DNA of 64,000 bases from Ostreibacterium oceani (GCF_009362845.1 NZ_WHNW01000001.1:81888-145887), one strand, 5' to 3'. Shown: positions 44,762 to 53,537, numbered from the stretch's first letter. Translations and numbers: made by a program. The notes: generated by a model from the sequence alone, not told the origin.

Positions 44762-46192
44762 TTAGTTGATTTGTCGCGTCCGTTTGTGCGGTGTTGACGT
44801 TGCGTAGTTAGCTAGCGTGCTACCACCGTTTAATTGACCGTTTTGTAGCGAGACGGCTGAAAAACCAATAACGGGTAGCCCGATATAACGATGGCTTTCG
44901 TTGCTCACTAGGCGACCATTAAAGCCAATCTCCGCCCAACCTTCTGAAAACGGAATTTCAATATTATTGAGCGTCGCTGATGCGCCAAAGACACTACGGT
45001 TGTTAAAGGTGATACGGCTCGTTTCCCAGCAGATGGCAGGTCCAGTGTCAGGGTTTACCGAAGGTGAAAAATCGACCTCGGTATTGACTTGGTTGCGCTC
45101 TTCCTCACGATCAAAGTAGCTAAGCGATACAGTTTCACAAGCGCCTTCGTCATTATCGGCGTCAAAACTTGACTTAAATGGCGGACGATTTGGGCCTAGA
45201 CCATTAAAGGATTCGCCACCATTGACGTAAAAGTGCTTTGTTGGGAACGAAATCACCCAGTCAGTCGCACCGTTTAGTCCTGCATTGACATAGTAATCGT
45301 TACTGATGCTTCTTGCCATGAGTACGGCACTAACGGCATCGATGGTTTCGTTCCAAGTGGAGGTGACGAGTCCACCGTTGGCAACAACACTGCTACTTTT
45401 ATTGCCTAATTTGAGTAGGCTAAGTCCTTCTTCGACTTGTCCATTTAAATCAGGGAATGAGGTGCCAGGTCGGTTATTGGCGCTATTGCCGTTGCCTGAA
45501 AGCTCCCAAAAGTTATCGATGGCGGTCGCATCAACGGTAGTAGAAATACCTTGAGGAATATTAATGAATTGGGTAGAGCCATATAAGCCGCCTGTTGGGG
45601 CGCTCATGTTGGCATTTCTATCCGCGCTCCACAGCCCCCCATCCCAAGCCGCAGTAACGGCATTGCAGTCATTGGGTACACCATTGACGTGTTTGATGGC
45701 GGTAGCTAGCGGGTGCGAAGCAGAATTTTGAACCAATCCCATTTCAATGACCTCAAGGTGACCCTCCTCTAGTCGAGTTAGGCTTTGATCAGCTTCGGCT
45801 TCGCCGTTGCCTTCTGCATCGTTGCCTGCATATAACGCGTTTCTGAATAAAATACCTTCAGCTGGGATAGCAGGGACCGTACACGAGGTATCGCGGGTAA
45901 CCAGTCGAACACCGCCCGCCTGATTTTTGGTCAGTACCGCCGTCCATACGTCATAAGGCGATAGATAGAGGTTAAAATCTAGGACTTCCCAGGTGTTTTT
46001 GCCTTCAGAAAAACGGACTTTAACGGCTTTGGTGGTGTTGGTGGTATTGGTGATATTGATACTGGTGTCAAACCCTGATTTAACGGTATAAAAAGGGTAG
46101 AGTAAAACTTGGCCAGTGCCATCGGGGTTGATTTCAACCGATTGCGCTGAAAATGCGGCAGCTGCCATGAGTGCAAACAATGATTTTTTCAT
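44762..46192 (-). CDS. Secreted protein of unknown function
   Basis: This 476-residue exported protein has a signal peptide (MKKSLFALMAAAAFSAQS) cleaved before VEINPDG. I start it at 46192, with GGAG about 9 bases upstream, not at 46237. The mature part is rich in beta-type, Asn/Gly/Thr segments and starts GTGQVLLYPFYTVKSGFDTS, followed by INITNTTNTTKAVKVRFSEG. This recalls uncharacterised surface or periplasmic proteins of marine gammaproteobacteria. Four or more cysteines (TSCT, PNDCN, GACET, AICWE) could form disulfides. No enzymatic motif is visible. It has its own terminator and is separated from nlpD by 189 bases. Confidence 0.75.
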   Translation of the reverse strand: MKKSLFALMAAAAFSAQSVEINPDGTGQVLLYPFYTVKSGFDTSINITNTTNTTKAVKVRFSEGKNTWEVLDFNLYLSPYDVWTAVLTKNQAGGVRLVTRDTSCTVPAIPAEGILFRNALYAGNDAEGNGEAEADQSLTRLEEGHLEVIEMGLVQNSASHPLATAIKHVNGVPNDCNAVTAAWDGGLWSADRNANMSAPTGGLYGSTQFINIPQGISTTVDATAIDNFWELSGNGNSANNRPGTSFPDLNGQVEEGLSLLKLGNKSSSVVANGGLVTSTWNETIDAVSAVLMARSISNDYYVNAGLNGATDWVISFPTKHFYVNGGESFNGLGPNRPPFKSSFDADNDEGACETVSLSYFDREEERNQVNTEVDFSPSVNPDTGPAICWETSRITFNNRSVFGASATLNNIEIPFSEGWAEIGFNGRLVSNESHRYIGLPVIGFSAVSLQNGQLNGGSTLANYATSTPHKRTRQIN

Positions 46193-46381
46193 GAGGGTAT
46201 TCTCCATGTGGTTTTGTTTTATAATTTTCAAACACATTATGAAGAATTTACGGCAACAAGTTATCTCATTTGCATTAATTTGTTGTCATTTTTTGCTTTA
46301 TTTTCAGTTAAACCAATCAATTTTCGTTGATTAATTCTACTGGTTGATTTGACGGATTGTTTCGACTGATTGTTTCGTTGA

Positions 46382-47149
46382 TTAAAAATGATAGCGGCTG
46401 CCGATGTATTGTTTGGGGTTGACAGGGCGGCCATTCTTTCTGACTTCAAAGTGCAGCATTAATTCACGGTTGCTACCATAGCCAACGGTGCCAATTTTTT
46501 GTCGTTTTTTGATGCGTTGCCCTTCTTTGACATAGGTTTTGCTTAAAAAACCATACGCACTCAGCAGTCCATTGTCATGCTTGATAATAATAACATTGCC
46601 ATAGCCATTAAGGCCATTGCCTTTGTAAGCAACGACACCACCTTCTGCTGCATTGACGGTTTGATTTGGTGCGCCAGCAATGCGAATGCCGTTGCCGCCA
46701 ATCGATGCCGCATTAAACTCTCGTGATACCTTGCCTTTTATCGGCCAAACCCAGCCGTTGCCAGCGCTTTGGTTGGCTTTTTTGGCATTGCTTTCTGCCG
46801 TGGTTTTTGCCGTGGATTTGCTGGAAGATTTTCTGGATGACTTACTAGATGATTTACTAGATGACTTACTAGACGATTTTTTGTCGGCGACGGTGTTATT
46901 GGTGTTAGCGAGCTTGAGTTTTTGTCCAACAAAAATTCGGTTTGGGTCGGTGAGGTTGTTGGCGGCTTCGATTTGTTTTTGATCCAAGCCAAATCGCCAT
47001 GCAATCGCGAATAGCGAATCGCCTTTTTGCACGGTATAAACATTCGGTGCTTTGTCTATACCGTAATTGTTTTTGGAGTATTTGGTGTCGTATTGGCTTG
47101 CGCAACCAATAATCGTCAGTAATAGGGCAAATAGTGCAATTTTTTTCAT
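46382..47149 (-). CDS. nlpD: NlpD-like lipoprotein (LysM + degenerate LytM/M23)
   Basis: NlpD is an outer-membrane lipoprotein that activates septal amidase AmiC. The 255-residue protein has a lipobox (TIIGC, about 12-16), a LysM domain (about 37-80: YTVQKGDSLFAIAWRFGLD), a Ser/Lys-rich repeat linker (SSKSSSK units, about 90-112), and a C-terminal LytM domain (about 135-250). The catalytic zinc ligands of M23 peptidases are incomplete (NGIRIAG in place of the H-x(n)-D motif), as in activator-type NlpD. It is third in a surE-yqaA-nlpD series; rpoS, its usual follower, is absent. Confidence 0.9.
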   Translation of the reverse strand: MKKIALFALLLTIIGCASQYDTKYSKNNYGIDKAPNVYTVQKGDSLFAIAWRFGLDQKQIEAANNLTDPNRIFVGQKLKLANTNNTVADKKSSSKSSSKSSSKSSRKSSSKSTAKTTAESNAKKANQSAGNGWVWPIKGKVSREFNAASIGGNGIRIAGAPNQTVNAAEGGVVAYKGNGLNGYGNVIIIKHDNGLLSAYGFLSKTYVKEGQRIKKRQKIGTVGYGSNRELMLHFEVRKNGRPVNPKQYIGSRYHF

Positions 47150-47182
47150 GGCAAACGTGTTTTATTATTCATTTTATTTTTT

Positions 47183-47758
47183 CTAATAATACAGGCTTAT
47201 GATGATTATCGCAACTAAAAAAACACACAGCCAACCGAGCCATTCGGCATAGCGTCTAATGGTTTCTTCTAATTTTCTACCGCCTTTGCGGATTGCCCAA
47301 GCCACTAAAAAAAAGCGTAACGGGCGACTGAGCACAGAGCCGATAAAAAATAAAGGAAAGGCAATGGGAATCATGCCTGAGCCAATCGTGGCGATTTTAT
47401 AAGGGAACGGGCTAAAGCCAGCAACAAATACTAAGGCAATCCCCCAGTCGTTAAAGGCTTGGCGATAACGTGCTAGGGTCTCTGTTTTATGTAATGTGGC
47501 GACGAGCTGCTCGGCCCATTCAATAAAAAAATAACCGATACCATAGCCGAAAACCCCGCCTGCTATCGATGCAATCGAGAGAATGGTTGCGTAGCGATAG
47601 GCCTTTTGCGGCTGGCTTAGGCACATGGGCGCTAGCATAATGTCGGCGGGAATTGGGAAGAAAATAGATTCAATAAAGCCAATAAAAGCCAAATAGGTTT
47701 CGGCTAAACGGTGCTTGGTTAAGGCGATGGTCCAGTGGTAGAGTTTTGTGAATATCAT
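47183..47758 (-). CDS. YqaA family membrane protein (SNARE-associated/DedA-like)
   Basis: This is a 191-residue inner-membrane protein of the YqaA/VTT branch related to DedA proteins, some of which move lipids across membranes. It has about five hydrophobic segments, the conserved YLAFIGFIESIFFPIPADIMLAPM (re-entrant loop with FPIP, about 20-43), and the GFSPFPYKIATIGSGM block (about 115-130) with the family's arginine/proline-rich loop. It lies between surE and nlpD on the same strand, with gaps of about 35 bases, suggesting one operon. Confidence 0.87.
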   Translation of the reverse strand: MIFTKLYHWTIALTKHRLAETYLAFIGFIESIFFPIPADIMLAPMCLSQPQKAYRYATILSIASIAGGVFGYGIGYFFIEWAEQLVATLHKTETLARYRQAFNDWGIALVFVAGFSPFPYKIATIGSGMIPIAFPLFFIGSVLSRPLRFFLVAWAIRKGGRKLEETIRRYAEWLGWLCVFLVAIIIISLYY

Positions 47759-47796
47759 GGTGTTGGATCGGGTGAGTTGACTTAACGTGAATTAAT

Positions 47797-48540
47797 TTAA
47801 CCCAGCCAATCATCGATTGATGTTAGCAGGCGGTGATGTGTCAAATCGGTATGAATTGGTGTGACAGACGCATAGCCGTTTTGAATCGCATGAAAGTCAG
47901 TGCCCAGACGTTGATCAGCCATCTCCCCAGGTTCGCCAATCCAATAGGCGGTTTGGCCGTGTTTAGTGGTGACTTGCTTTACGGGTTTGGCTTGGTGTCG
48001 AAAGCTCAGCCGCGTTGCGCGAATGCCTTTGAGTTCAGCGACGGGGATATCGGGAATGTTGATATTTAAAATCAAATGATTGGGTAATGGGTTTTGGTGT
48101 AATTTTGGGATGAGTTGATTGAGTACATAGGCGGCTGTTTCGTAATGCACAGGCTGGGGCGAAGTCATAGAAACTGCCAGCGATGGGTAACCGAGAAAAC
48201 GGCCCTCAATGGCGGCTGCCACGGTACCCGAATAAACGACGTCATCGCCCAAGTTGGCACCGAGATTAATGCCTGAGATAACAATATCAAATGCGGTATC
48301 TAGTAAACCTAACAAGGCAATATGGACGCAATCGGTCGGCGTGCCTTCGACGGAAATAAAGCCATTTTCGTGCTGGTGAGTATACAGCGGATGGCGTAGG
48401 GTTAGGGCGCTACTGACGCCGCTACAGTTTCGATCGGGTGCGACCACATCTATATGTGAGCAATGGGTTGATACGATATCATAGAGCGCCTTTAACCCAG
48501 GCGATAGATAGCCGTCATCATTGGAAAGAAGTGCTTTCAT
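47797..48540 (-). CDS. surE: 5'/3'-nucleotidase SurE
   Basis: SurE is a metal-dependent nucleoside-monophosphate phosphatase important in stationary phase. The 247-residue protein starts MKALLSNDDGYLSPGL, with the metal-binding DD, continues with VVAPDRNCSGVSSALTLRHP (about 36-55), and has the GINLGANLGDDVVYSGTVAAA active-site block (about 90-110). I start it at 48540, since the frame from 48609 adds 23 residues not seen in homologues. It is the first gene of the surE-yqaA-nlpD series; pcm, often between surE and nlpD, is missing here. Confidence 0.94.
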   Translation of the reverse strand: MKALLSNDDGYLSPGLKALYDIVSTHCSHIDVVAPDRNCSGVSSALTLRHPLYTHQHENGFISVEGTPTDCVHIALLGLLDTAFDIVISGINLGANLGDDVVYSGTVAAAIEGRFLGYPSLAVSMTSPQPVHYETAAYVLNQLIPKLHQNPLPNHLILNINIPDIPVAELKGIRATRLSFRHQAKPVKQVTTKHGQTAYWIGEPGEMADQRLGTDFHAIQNGYASVTPIHTDLTHHRLLTSIDDWLG

Positions 48541-48650
48541 CGTGTCATAAAGCCGTTTTAAAAAAATGTATTGTAACCGATATGCAAGTGATTGCGAATC
48601 GTTTATCATGCAAATATAGATTTAAATAATAGACTGTCAAAGGAGGCAGC

Positions 48651-49274
48651 GTGACAATTGATTATCGGTTATTAAGTAATAAAAACGCGAAAGACAACGC
48701 TTTGATATTGACATTGCCTGCGTTTTTTGAGGCGGTATTTACGGCATCAGAAGGAAAAGACGAAGGACAACTCATTGGAGGGTTAGTCAGTGGTTTGCTT
48801 GAAACGACCGCCACAAATGATTTATTAATTTCGGTGGCGATTGATTTAAACGCAACCTCAACCGCAACCTCAACCTCAACCGCAAGCAATGTGATTAAAG
48901 GTTGTGTTTTATTCAGCCGCTTGGTTTTTACTGCGGCTACGGCAGACAAGCCTGGCAAGGCAATTAATATGATGTTGCTTGCTCCCATGGCTGTCGCAAC
49001 GACAGCGCAAAAACAAGGCATTGGACAGCGATTAATCCAATTTTCAATTCAACAAATGAAACAACAAGGTGTCGATTGCCTGATGACTTACGGTGACGTC
49101 AATTTTTACGGCAAAGTCGGCTTTGAGCCTGTAGATGCGACCCTGATAAAACCACCACACTCGCTCGCTTATCCACAAAGTTGGTTGGGTCAATCGCTTA
49201 GTCCTCAGCCAGTGACGGCATTCGTCGGAAAAACCACTTGTGTTCGGGTATTAAATAACGCATTATATTGGTAA
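48651..49274 (+). CDS. GNAT-family N-acetyltransferase (YhbS-like)
   Basis: This is a 207-residue acyl-CoA-dependent acetyltransferase of the GNAT fold. The acetyl-CoA-binding loop is clear (APMAVATTAQKQGIGQRLIQ, about 103-122), followed by GVDCLMTYGDVNFYGKVGFEPV, the GxxxFYxKxGF motif near 140-160. The GTG start at 48651 is well supported by a full AGGAGG ribosome site at 48641-48646. A short Thr/Ser repeat (ATSTATSTSTAS) in the N-terminal half reflects duplicated codons. The substrate is unknown. Confidence 0.87.
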   Translation: MTIDYRLLSNKNAKDNALILTLPAFFEAVFTASEGKDEGQLIGGLVSGLLETTATNDLLISVAIDLNATSTATSTSTASNVIKGCVLFSRLVFTAATADKPGKAINMMLLAPMAVATTAQKQGIGQRLIQFSIQQMKQQGVDCLMTYGDVNFYGKVGFEPVDATLIKPPHSLAYPQSWLGQSLSPQPVTAFVGKTTCVRVLNNALYW

Positions 49275-49384
49275 ATGATAGGGCTGGCTTTTGTGTTGGT
49301 TGATGCGGTTTAGCGTAATTTTAGGTGATTTTTAGGTAAGTTTTAGGGGATTTTTAACATGCTTTTTAGCGGGTTGGTTTTACG

Positions 49385-50002
49385 ATGAATTTGATGACGT
49401 TGTTGCTGTTTGTGCCTGCGTGTTTTGCGCTTAATATGTCGCCTGGTCCCAATAACTTGTTGGCAATGGCAAATGGTAAACGCTTTGGTTTGCGCATTGC
49501 CTTGATAGCTGGGCTTGGTCGAATTGTAGCGTTTGCTGTTATGATTACGCTGGCCGCGATGGGCTTGGCAACGGTGTTGTACAATTCTGAAAAAGTCTTT
49601 TTGCTGATTAAGCTAGTGGGTGGATTTTATTTGCTGTGGATGGCATTCCAGCTGTGGCGCGCCGATCCAGCACCACACGCGATCGAGCAGTTGTCTAGCC
49701 CTCGCTTAATTCCAATGGCTAGACAGGAATTGCTATTAGCGTCAGGCAATCCTAAAGCTATTTTAATTTTCACCGCATTTTTGCCACAATTTATTACGCC
49801 ATCGGCGCCAATTTTTGGTCAGTTTTTGGTGTTAGGCATTGCTTTTTTGCTTTTAGAGTTTGTTGCGATTTTTTTGTACGCGTGTTTTGGTCATTTTTTA
49901 CGCCACTGGTTTTCACGGCCTGCGATGCGTCAATTATTTAATCGCGGTTGCGCCACCTTGTTGGGGTTAGCGGGGTTAGGCTTGTTGGCAAGTGGTAGAT
50001 AA
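49385..50002 (+). CDS. LysE/RhtB family amino-acid exporter
   Basis: This second LysE-type exporter in the window has 205 residues and about six membrane segments. The signature NMSPGPNNLLAMANGKRFG is near the N terminus, and GNPKAILIFTAFLPQFI is the conserved NPKA segment (about 120-136). It stands after the acetyltransferase gene in the same direction. It differs clearly from the exporter at 21152. The substrate is unassigned (amino acid or small amine). Confidence 0.9.
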   Translation: MNLMTLLLFVPACFALNMSPGPNNLLAMANGKRFGLRIALIAGLGRIVAFAVMITLAAMGLATVLYNSEKVFLLIKLVGGFYLLWMAFQLWRADPAPHAIEQLSSPRLIPMARQELLLASGNPKAILIFTAFLPQFITPSAPIFGQFLVLGIAFLLLEFVAIFLYACFGHFLRHWFSRPAMRQLFNRGCATLLGLAGLGLLASGR

Positions 50003-50115
50003 GGTGCATTGATACATTATCGATGATATATTGCCGATAATATATTGCATATAGTGCATTGTATTAATTGCTTTATTATAAACAAAACGTCAGCTTGATT
50101 TTGTGTTTTAGACGA

Positions 50116-50574
50116 CTAGATAGCCCCCAGCGACAACGCCTCTGCGAAATATAGCCCGATGTCATAAGCGGCGTCTAGGTCGGTTTGTGCCTGTGGGTTT
50201 TTGGCAATATGGCATAACTGGCTGTCTTTCATGTTGTAGCCTAATAAAATCCGCTGAATGGCTTTGACGGCGCCTTGTCCGTCGTTATCACAGCTAATTA
50301 ATAGGGCGTAGCTTTTGCCGGCTGTTTGTTCGCGTGCATCGTAATAAGTCCGATCAAATAGGGCTTTTAGTTCACCGCTCATATAACCAAAATTCTCTGG
50401 TGTGGCGAATATATAACCATCGCTTTGCTGCATTTCTGTCACCGAGACGTCGTGTGTCGGTTTGCAATTGACGGTAATAGGGCTGTCGATGGCATTAGCA
50501 CCACGTCGCGCGGCATCCACGAGCTGTTTGGTATTGCCTGTTTGTGTGTGGTAAGTAATCAATAAGGTTTTCAT
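50116..50574 (-). CDS. Flavodoxin-fold protein (NADPH-dependent FMN reductase/WrbA-like)
   Basis: This is a short 152-residue flavodoxin-fold protein. The FMN phosphate loop HTQTGNTKQL lies at about 9-18, and the isoalloxazine-contact segment ATPENFGYMSGELKALFDR at about 57-75. It has no ferredoxin-like or cysteine motifs. Such small flavoproteins act as NAD(P)H:quinone or FMN reductases. It is an isolated gene on the minus strand, and nothing nearby specifies its partner. Confidence 0.85.
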   Translation of the reverse strand: MKTLLITYHTQTGNTKQLVDAARRGANAIDSPITVNCKPTHDVSVTEMQQSDGYIFATPENFGYMSGELKALFDRTYYDAREQTAGKSYALLISCDNDGQGAVKAIQRILLGYNMKDSQLCHIAKNPQAQTDLDAAYDIGLYFAEALSLGAI

Positions 50575-50849
50575 TGCGATGATTTTGATTTGCGTGTCTC
50601 AGGTATAGGTGCTTTTGTTGGTTTTAAATGACATTTAAGTTGGATTATTATAGCGACCACGGTAATCGAATAGTTTCATGCGCTGAAAAGACAGTATACC
50701 AGTTTAGCACGAGGTGTGACAAACTAGACAAAGCAATCCACAAAGCGAGCCACAAAGCGAGCCACAAAGCAATCCACAAAGCGAGGCATCCAATCGTATA
50801 AGCATGACCAGATGTATCCAGATGTTTTGTTTTTTAATTGATAATTTTA
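50575..50849. other. Gene-free stretch before tRNA-Arg
   Basis: No gene is seen. It contains the 12-bp tandem repeat (50727-50786) and, next to the tRNA, a promoter. Confidence 0.6.
50727..50786. repeat. 12-bp tandem repeat, five copies, related to that at 16038-16073
   Basis: Five head-to-tail copies of SACAAAGCRAKS alternate between the CACAAAGCAATC and CACAAAGCGAGC forms. In reverse complement the first form gives GATTGCTTTGTG, the same 12-mer ring as the clpX-lon gap repeat. Confidence 0.85.
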
Positions 50850-50878
50850 TTGGTTTCGCTGAGTAAATCAGTTAGAAT
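50850..50878 (+). promoter_or_regulatory. Promoter of tRNA-Arg
   Basis: TTGGTT (50850-50855) and TAGAAT (50873-50878) are separated by 17 bases, placing the start site a few bases ahead of the tRNA at 50891. Confidence 0.5.
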
Positions 50879-50890
50879 GTAGCCGCTATT

Positions 50891-50967
50891 GGGTCCGTAG
50901 CTCAGTTGGATAGAGTACCTGGCTTCGAACCAGGTGGTCGGGGGTTCGAATCCCTCCGGGCCCGCCA
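50891..50967 (+). tRNA. tRNA-Arg (anticodon TCG)
   Basis: This is a 77-base cloverleaf with encoded CCA. The acceptor GGGTCCG pairs with CGGGCCC (one G-T pair), the D arm contains AGCTCAGTTGGA, the anticodon arm CCTGG-CTTCGAA-CCAGG gives TCG, and the T arm is GGGGGTTCGAATCCC. Accessory genes lie directly downstream. Confidence 0.95.
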
Positions 50968-51144
50968 CTATTTTCGCCATACATTGGATAGATTTTATGG
51001 AAATATCTGTCCACCGCCAATCCGATAAAGTCTGTTCACCACATAAAGCGTGATGGACGGCTAGCAGCAAACAATAAGGGTGAAAATGACCAGACAGGCT
51101 ATTTGCCTATTGACTATCGCATCATAAATAAACGAGCGTAAACG

Positions 51145-51990
51145 ATGAGAGTCGCCATTTTCTCTGATATACACGGTAAAATATTACTGCCCTTCAAATT
51201 GGTAGATTTATATCAAAAAGAAACAGGAAAAGCAGTTGATTTTATTCTTCAATGTGGGGATATAGGTGCCTATCCAGCCATTAATAATCTAGATAAAGCA
51301 ACGGCGAAACATGCCCAATCCGACAGGGATGAATTAGGGTTCTATGATGATTTTACCAAAATAAATCAACGCATAAAGAAATTTTTAGATGAACTGAATA
51401 TAACAATGATTTGTGTTCGTGGCAATCACGAAGACCATGACTTTTTAGATGATTTAGAGAAAGAAAACTCGCATACCAATTGGTTTCCGATAGATGTTTA
51501 CGAAAAAGTGTTCGTCTGCAAGTCAGGGGTAAAGCAAGTATTGCGCACTGAAAATGAAATATTGAGTTTTGTCGGAATTGGCAGAATCGGGGACAGAAAA
51601 GGCAGAACAGAAAAACGATTTATCCAAGATTATGAAAGGAAAGCAATTAAAAAATTACTCAAAACAAGCGACACTTTTGATTGCCTAATCACTCACGACA
51701 AAGATGATAGGGAAAAAAACGGCTATGGAATGCCTGAAATCAGGGATGTATTGGATAAGGTTATTTTTTATTATCATTTTTACGGGCATACAGGAGAGCC
51801 TTTTAAGCACGAAATCGATGCTAATGGGATAACCCAATCCATAAAAATAAAAGAGTTGGAGCATGACGAAAATGGTCTCTTAGAACAAGGGTGTATGGTT
51901 ATATTGGAAAAAGAAAATGAAAATTTAACCATTGAAATAGTAGATAAAAAATTAACAAACAAGTTGGCTAAATCTAACTGGAAAAATTAA
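51145..51990 (+). CDS. Calcineurin-like metallophosphoesterase
   Basis: This 281-residue phosphoesterase has all five metal-site motifs: D8-x-H10 (FSDIHG), GD near 38-39 (QCGDIG), GNHE near 93-96 (VRGNHED), a TH pair (CLITHD) and GHT (YGHTGEP). The fold resembles small cytosolic phosphodiesterases or phosphatases acting on nucleotides, RNA ends or proteins. It is AT-rich and lysine-rich compared with its surroundings and lies in a patch immediately downstream of tRNA-Arg, suggesting acquired DNA. It has no recognised partner gene; the substrate is unknown. Confidence 0.85.
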   Translation: MRVAIFSDIHGKILLPFKLVDLYQKETGKAVDFILQCGDIGAYPAINNLDKATAKHAQSDRDELGFYDDFTKINQRIKKFLDELNITMICVRGNHEDHDFLDDLEKENSHTNWFPIDVYEKVFVCKSGVKQVLRTENEILSFVGIGRIGDRKGRTEKRFIQDYERKAIKKLLKTSDTFDCLITHDKDDREKNGYGMPEIRDVLDKVIFYYHFYGHTGEPFKHEIDANGITQSIKIKELEHDENGLLEQGCMVILEKENENLTIEIVDKKLTNKLAKSNWKN

Positions 51991-52175
51991 TAAATACGGC
52001 CATTAGAAAGTGTTTTTTCACCTACGTTGCCAGTATCATTTGATTGTGAAACAAAGTCTGCACCGAGTGGCAGTAAACAATAAAGGGGGGGTACACTCCA
52101 TTTGACTCATTGAGGTAATGTAGTCAGTACATTAATAGCGCCATCAAAAAGTATTGATAACCCAAGGAGAACAAG

Positions 52176-53528
52176 ATGTTACCATTTTATAAGCTATGTA
52201 TAAACTATAATGAAAATCAGGGGGTACAACGGACAAGTAAGTGGTGTCACAGCGTCTGCTACCGTTATATTCTGCAGTTAATGACACTATTAATGCTAGT
52301 CGCTGTTGTGATGCCGCAGAATGTCTTAGCAAAACCCATACCGAGTGACTATACTCGATTTGAGGTAGCAGATATTCAAATCAATGGAGATAAGGGCACG
52401 ATTTTTATCACAGTCGAAACGCTTAAGGCAGATGCTGATTTACATTGGGATATCAAGCCTGTTGCCTATCAGCTTCGAATAAAAGATGTCACCAAGTCAA
52501 ACGCAATGTTAACAGGGACGCCCCCTGTTTTCGGTGGGGATGTCACCGTATCCGCTAGACAAGCTGCGAAGCATCGCTGTAAGGAAGGTGTTACTGGTTG
52601 TGTTGAGCTTGATTTTTACACTATTGAAATGCCTTTTCAAGTCATTGATGACGGCTTTTATCAATTTGATGTGTCTTATTTCAGTGATAAGGTTGAGTCA
52701 AGACCTTATGTCATGTTTATTTTTGACGGTGAAATTACTGTATGGGAGCTACTTCGTAATGTGCAAATGTTAGATGAGAAGAGTCTGGACGGTATAATTA
52801 GTTCGGCTTTCGAGCTAGTTGCGCGTAAAAAGGTGGAAAAAAAACTGCCCCATTTAGTGGCAGAGCGTGACCAGCTCCGTAAAGAACTGACACAGCTTAG
52901 CAATCAGCTATGGCAGCAATCTAATTTGGATTACAAGGACGTAGAATATGACGTCAAGCGAAAGTTAGTTCGGCAAAAAGAAGATGAGATCAGAGCAAAA
53001 TATAGACCGCGGTCAAGAGCCATCAATGCAAAACTCGAAGCAGAATATGAAGTGCAATTACAGCGCATTCAAACATTATATGAAGAACGTGTTGGTATTG
53101 TACCCCAAGCACTTGTCCCGCAACCGAAGGCACTCGCTCAGCCCTTGCAGGCAGGCGAAGAAACCCTAGCAGGTATTGATAGTGATGGCGATGGCGTACG
53201 TGATGATGTACAAATTGCGATTTATAACCGATATCCTAATGATGAAGAAAAAAGGAATGCATTGACATTAATGGCAATAGATATTCAAAAAGTTGTTGTA
53301 CTTGGAGCAGAAGGCGATGAAAATAAAATATTTAGCCATGGACTTGATGACAAGCCTATTCAATGCCTAGATGAAACTTTTGGTGATGATGGCTATAATG
53401 AACTTGGGTTTATTCAAATAATTGTATTAAATACGCCTGAACGTTTCAATGCAAGCCTAGATTTTGATTTTGCTTTGGATGGTAGTTTCTTCACGGCAAA
53501 AAATTATGAAAATCCGTGTGAGCAATAA
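52176..53528 (+). CDS. Exported or membrane-anchored protein of unknown function with coiled coil and Asp-rich repeat
   Basis: I do not recognise this 450-residue protein. A strong ribosome site (AAGGAGAACAAG) precedes the ATG. About 34 N-terminal residues come before a hydrophobic segment (about 35-52, ending VLAKP), which may be a long signal peptide or an anchor. A beta-rich region (about 55-195) with a Cys pair follows, then a charged coiled coil (about 205-300), and a DSDGDGVRDDVQ motif (about 330-341) like a Ca2+-binding Asp-rich loop. The C-terminal part is a globular region with two cysteines (IQCLDE, NPCEQ). It follows the phosphoesterase and is probably accessory. Confidence 0.65.
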   Translation: MLPFYKLCINYNENQGVQRTSKWCHSVCYRYILQLMTLLMLVAVVMPQNVLAKPIPSDYTRFEVADIQINGDKGTIFITVETLKADADLHWDIKPVAYQLRIKDVTKSNAMLTGTPPVFGGDVTVSARQAAKHRCKEGVTGCVELDFYTIEMPFQVIDDGFYQFDVSYFSDKVESRPYVMFIFDGEITVWELLRNVQMLDEKSLDGIISSAFELVARKKVEKKLPHLVAERDQLRKELTQLSNQLWQQSNLDYKDVEYDVKRKLVRQKEDEIRAKYRPRSRAINAKLEAEYEVQLQRIQTLYEERVGIVPQALVPQPKALAQPLQAGEETLAGIDSDGDGVRDDVQIAIYNRYPNDEEKRNALTLMAIDIQKVVVLGAEGDENKIFSHGLDDKPIQCLDETFGDDGYNELGFIQIIVLNTPERFNASLDFDFALDGSFFTAKNYENPCEQ

Positions 53529-53537
53529 GGAGTAAGT

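Noticed and set aside
46680..46982. Plus-strand frame rich in DDLLDD opposite the NlpD linker.
   Set aside because: It is the antisense reading of the Ser/Lys repeat of nlpD.
51026..52087. Similar blocks before the phosphoesterase and the following gene as integration attachment sites.
   Set aside because: The match is short and imperfect and does not copy the tRNA-Arg 3' end; shared leader elements explain it equally well.
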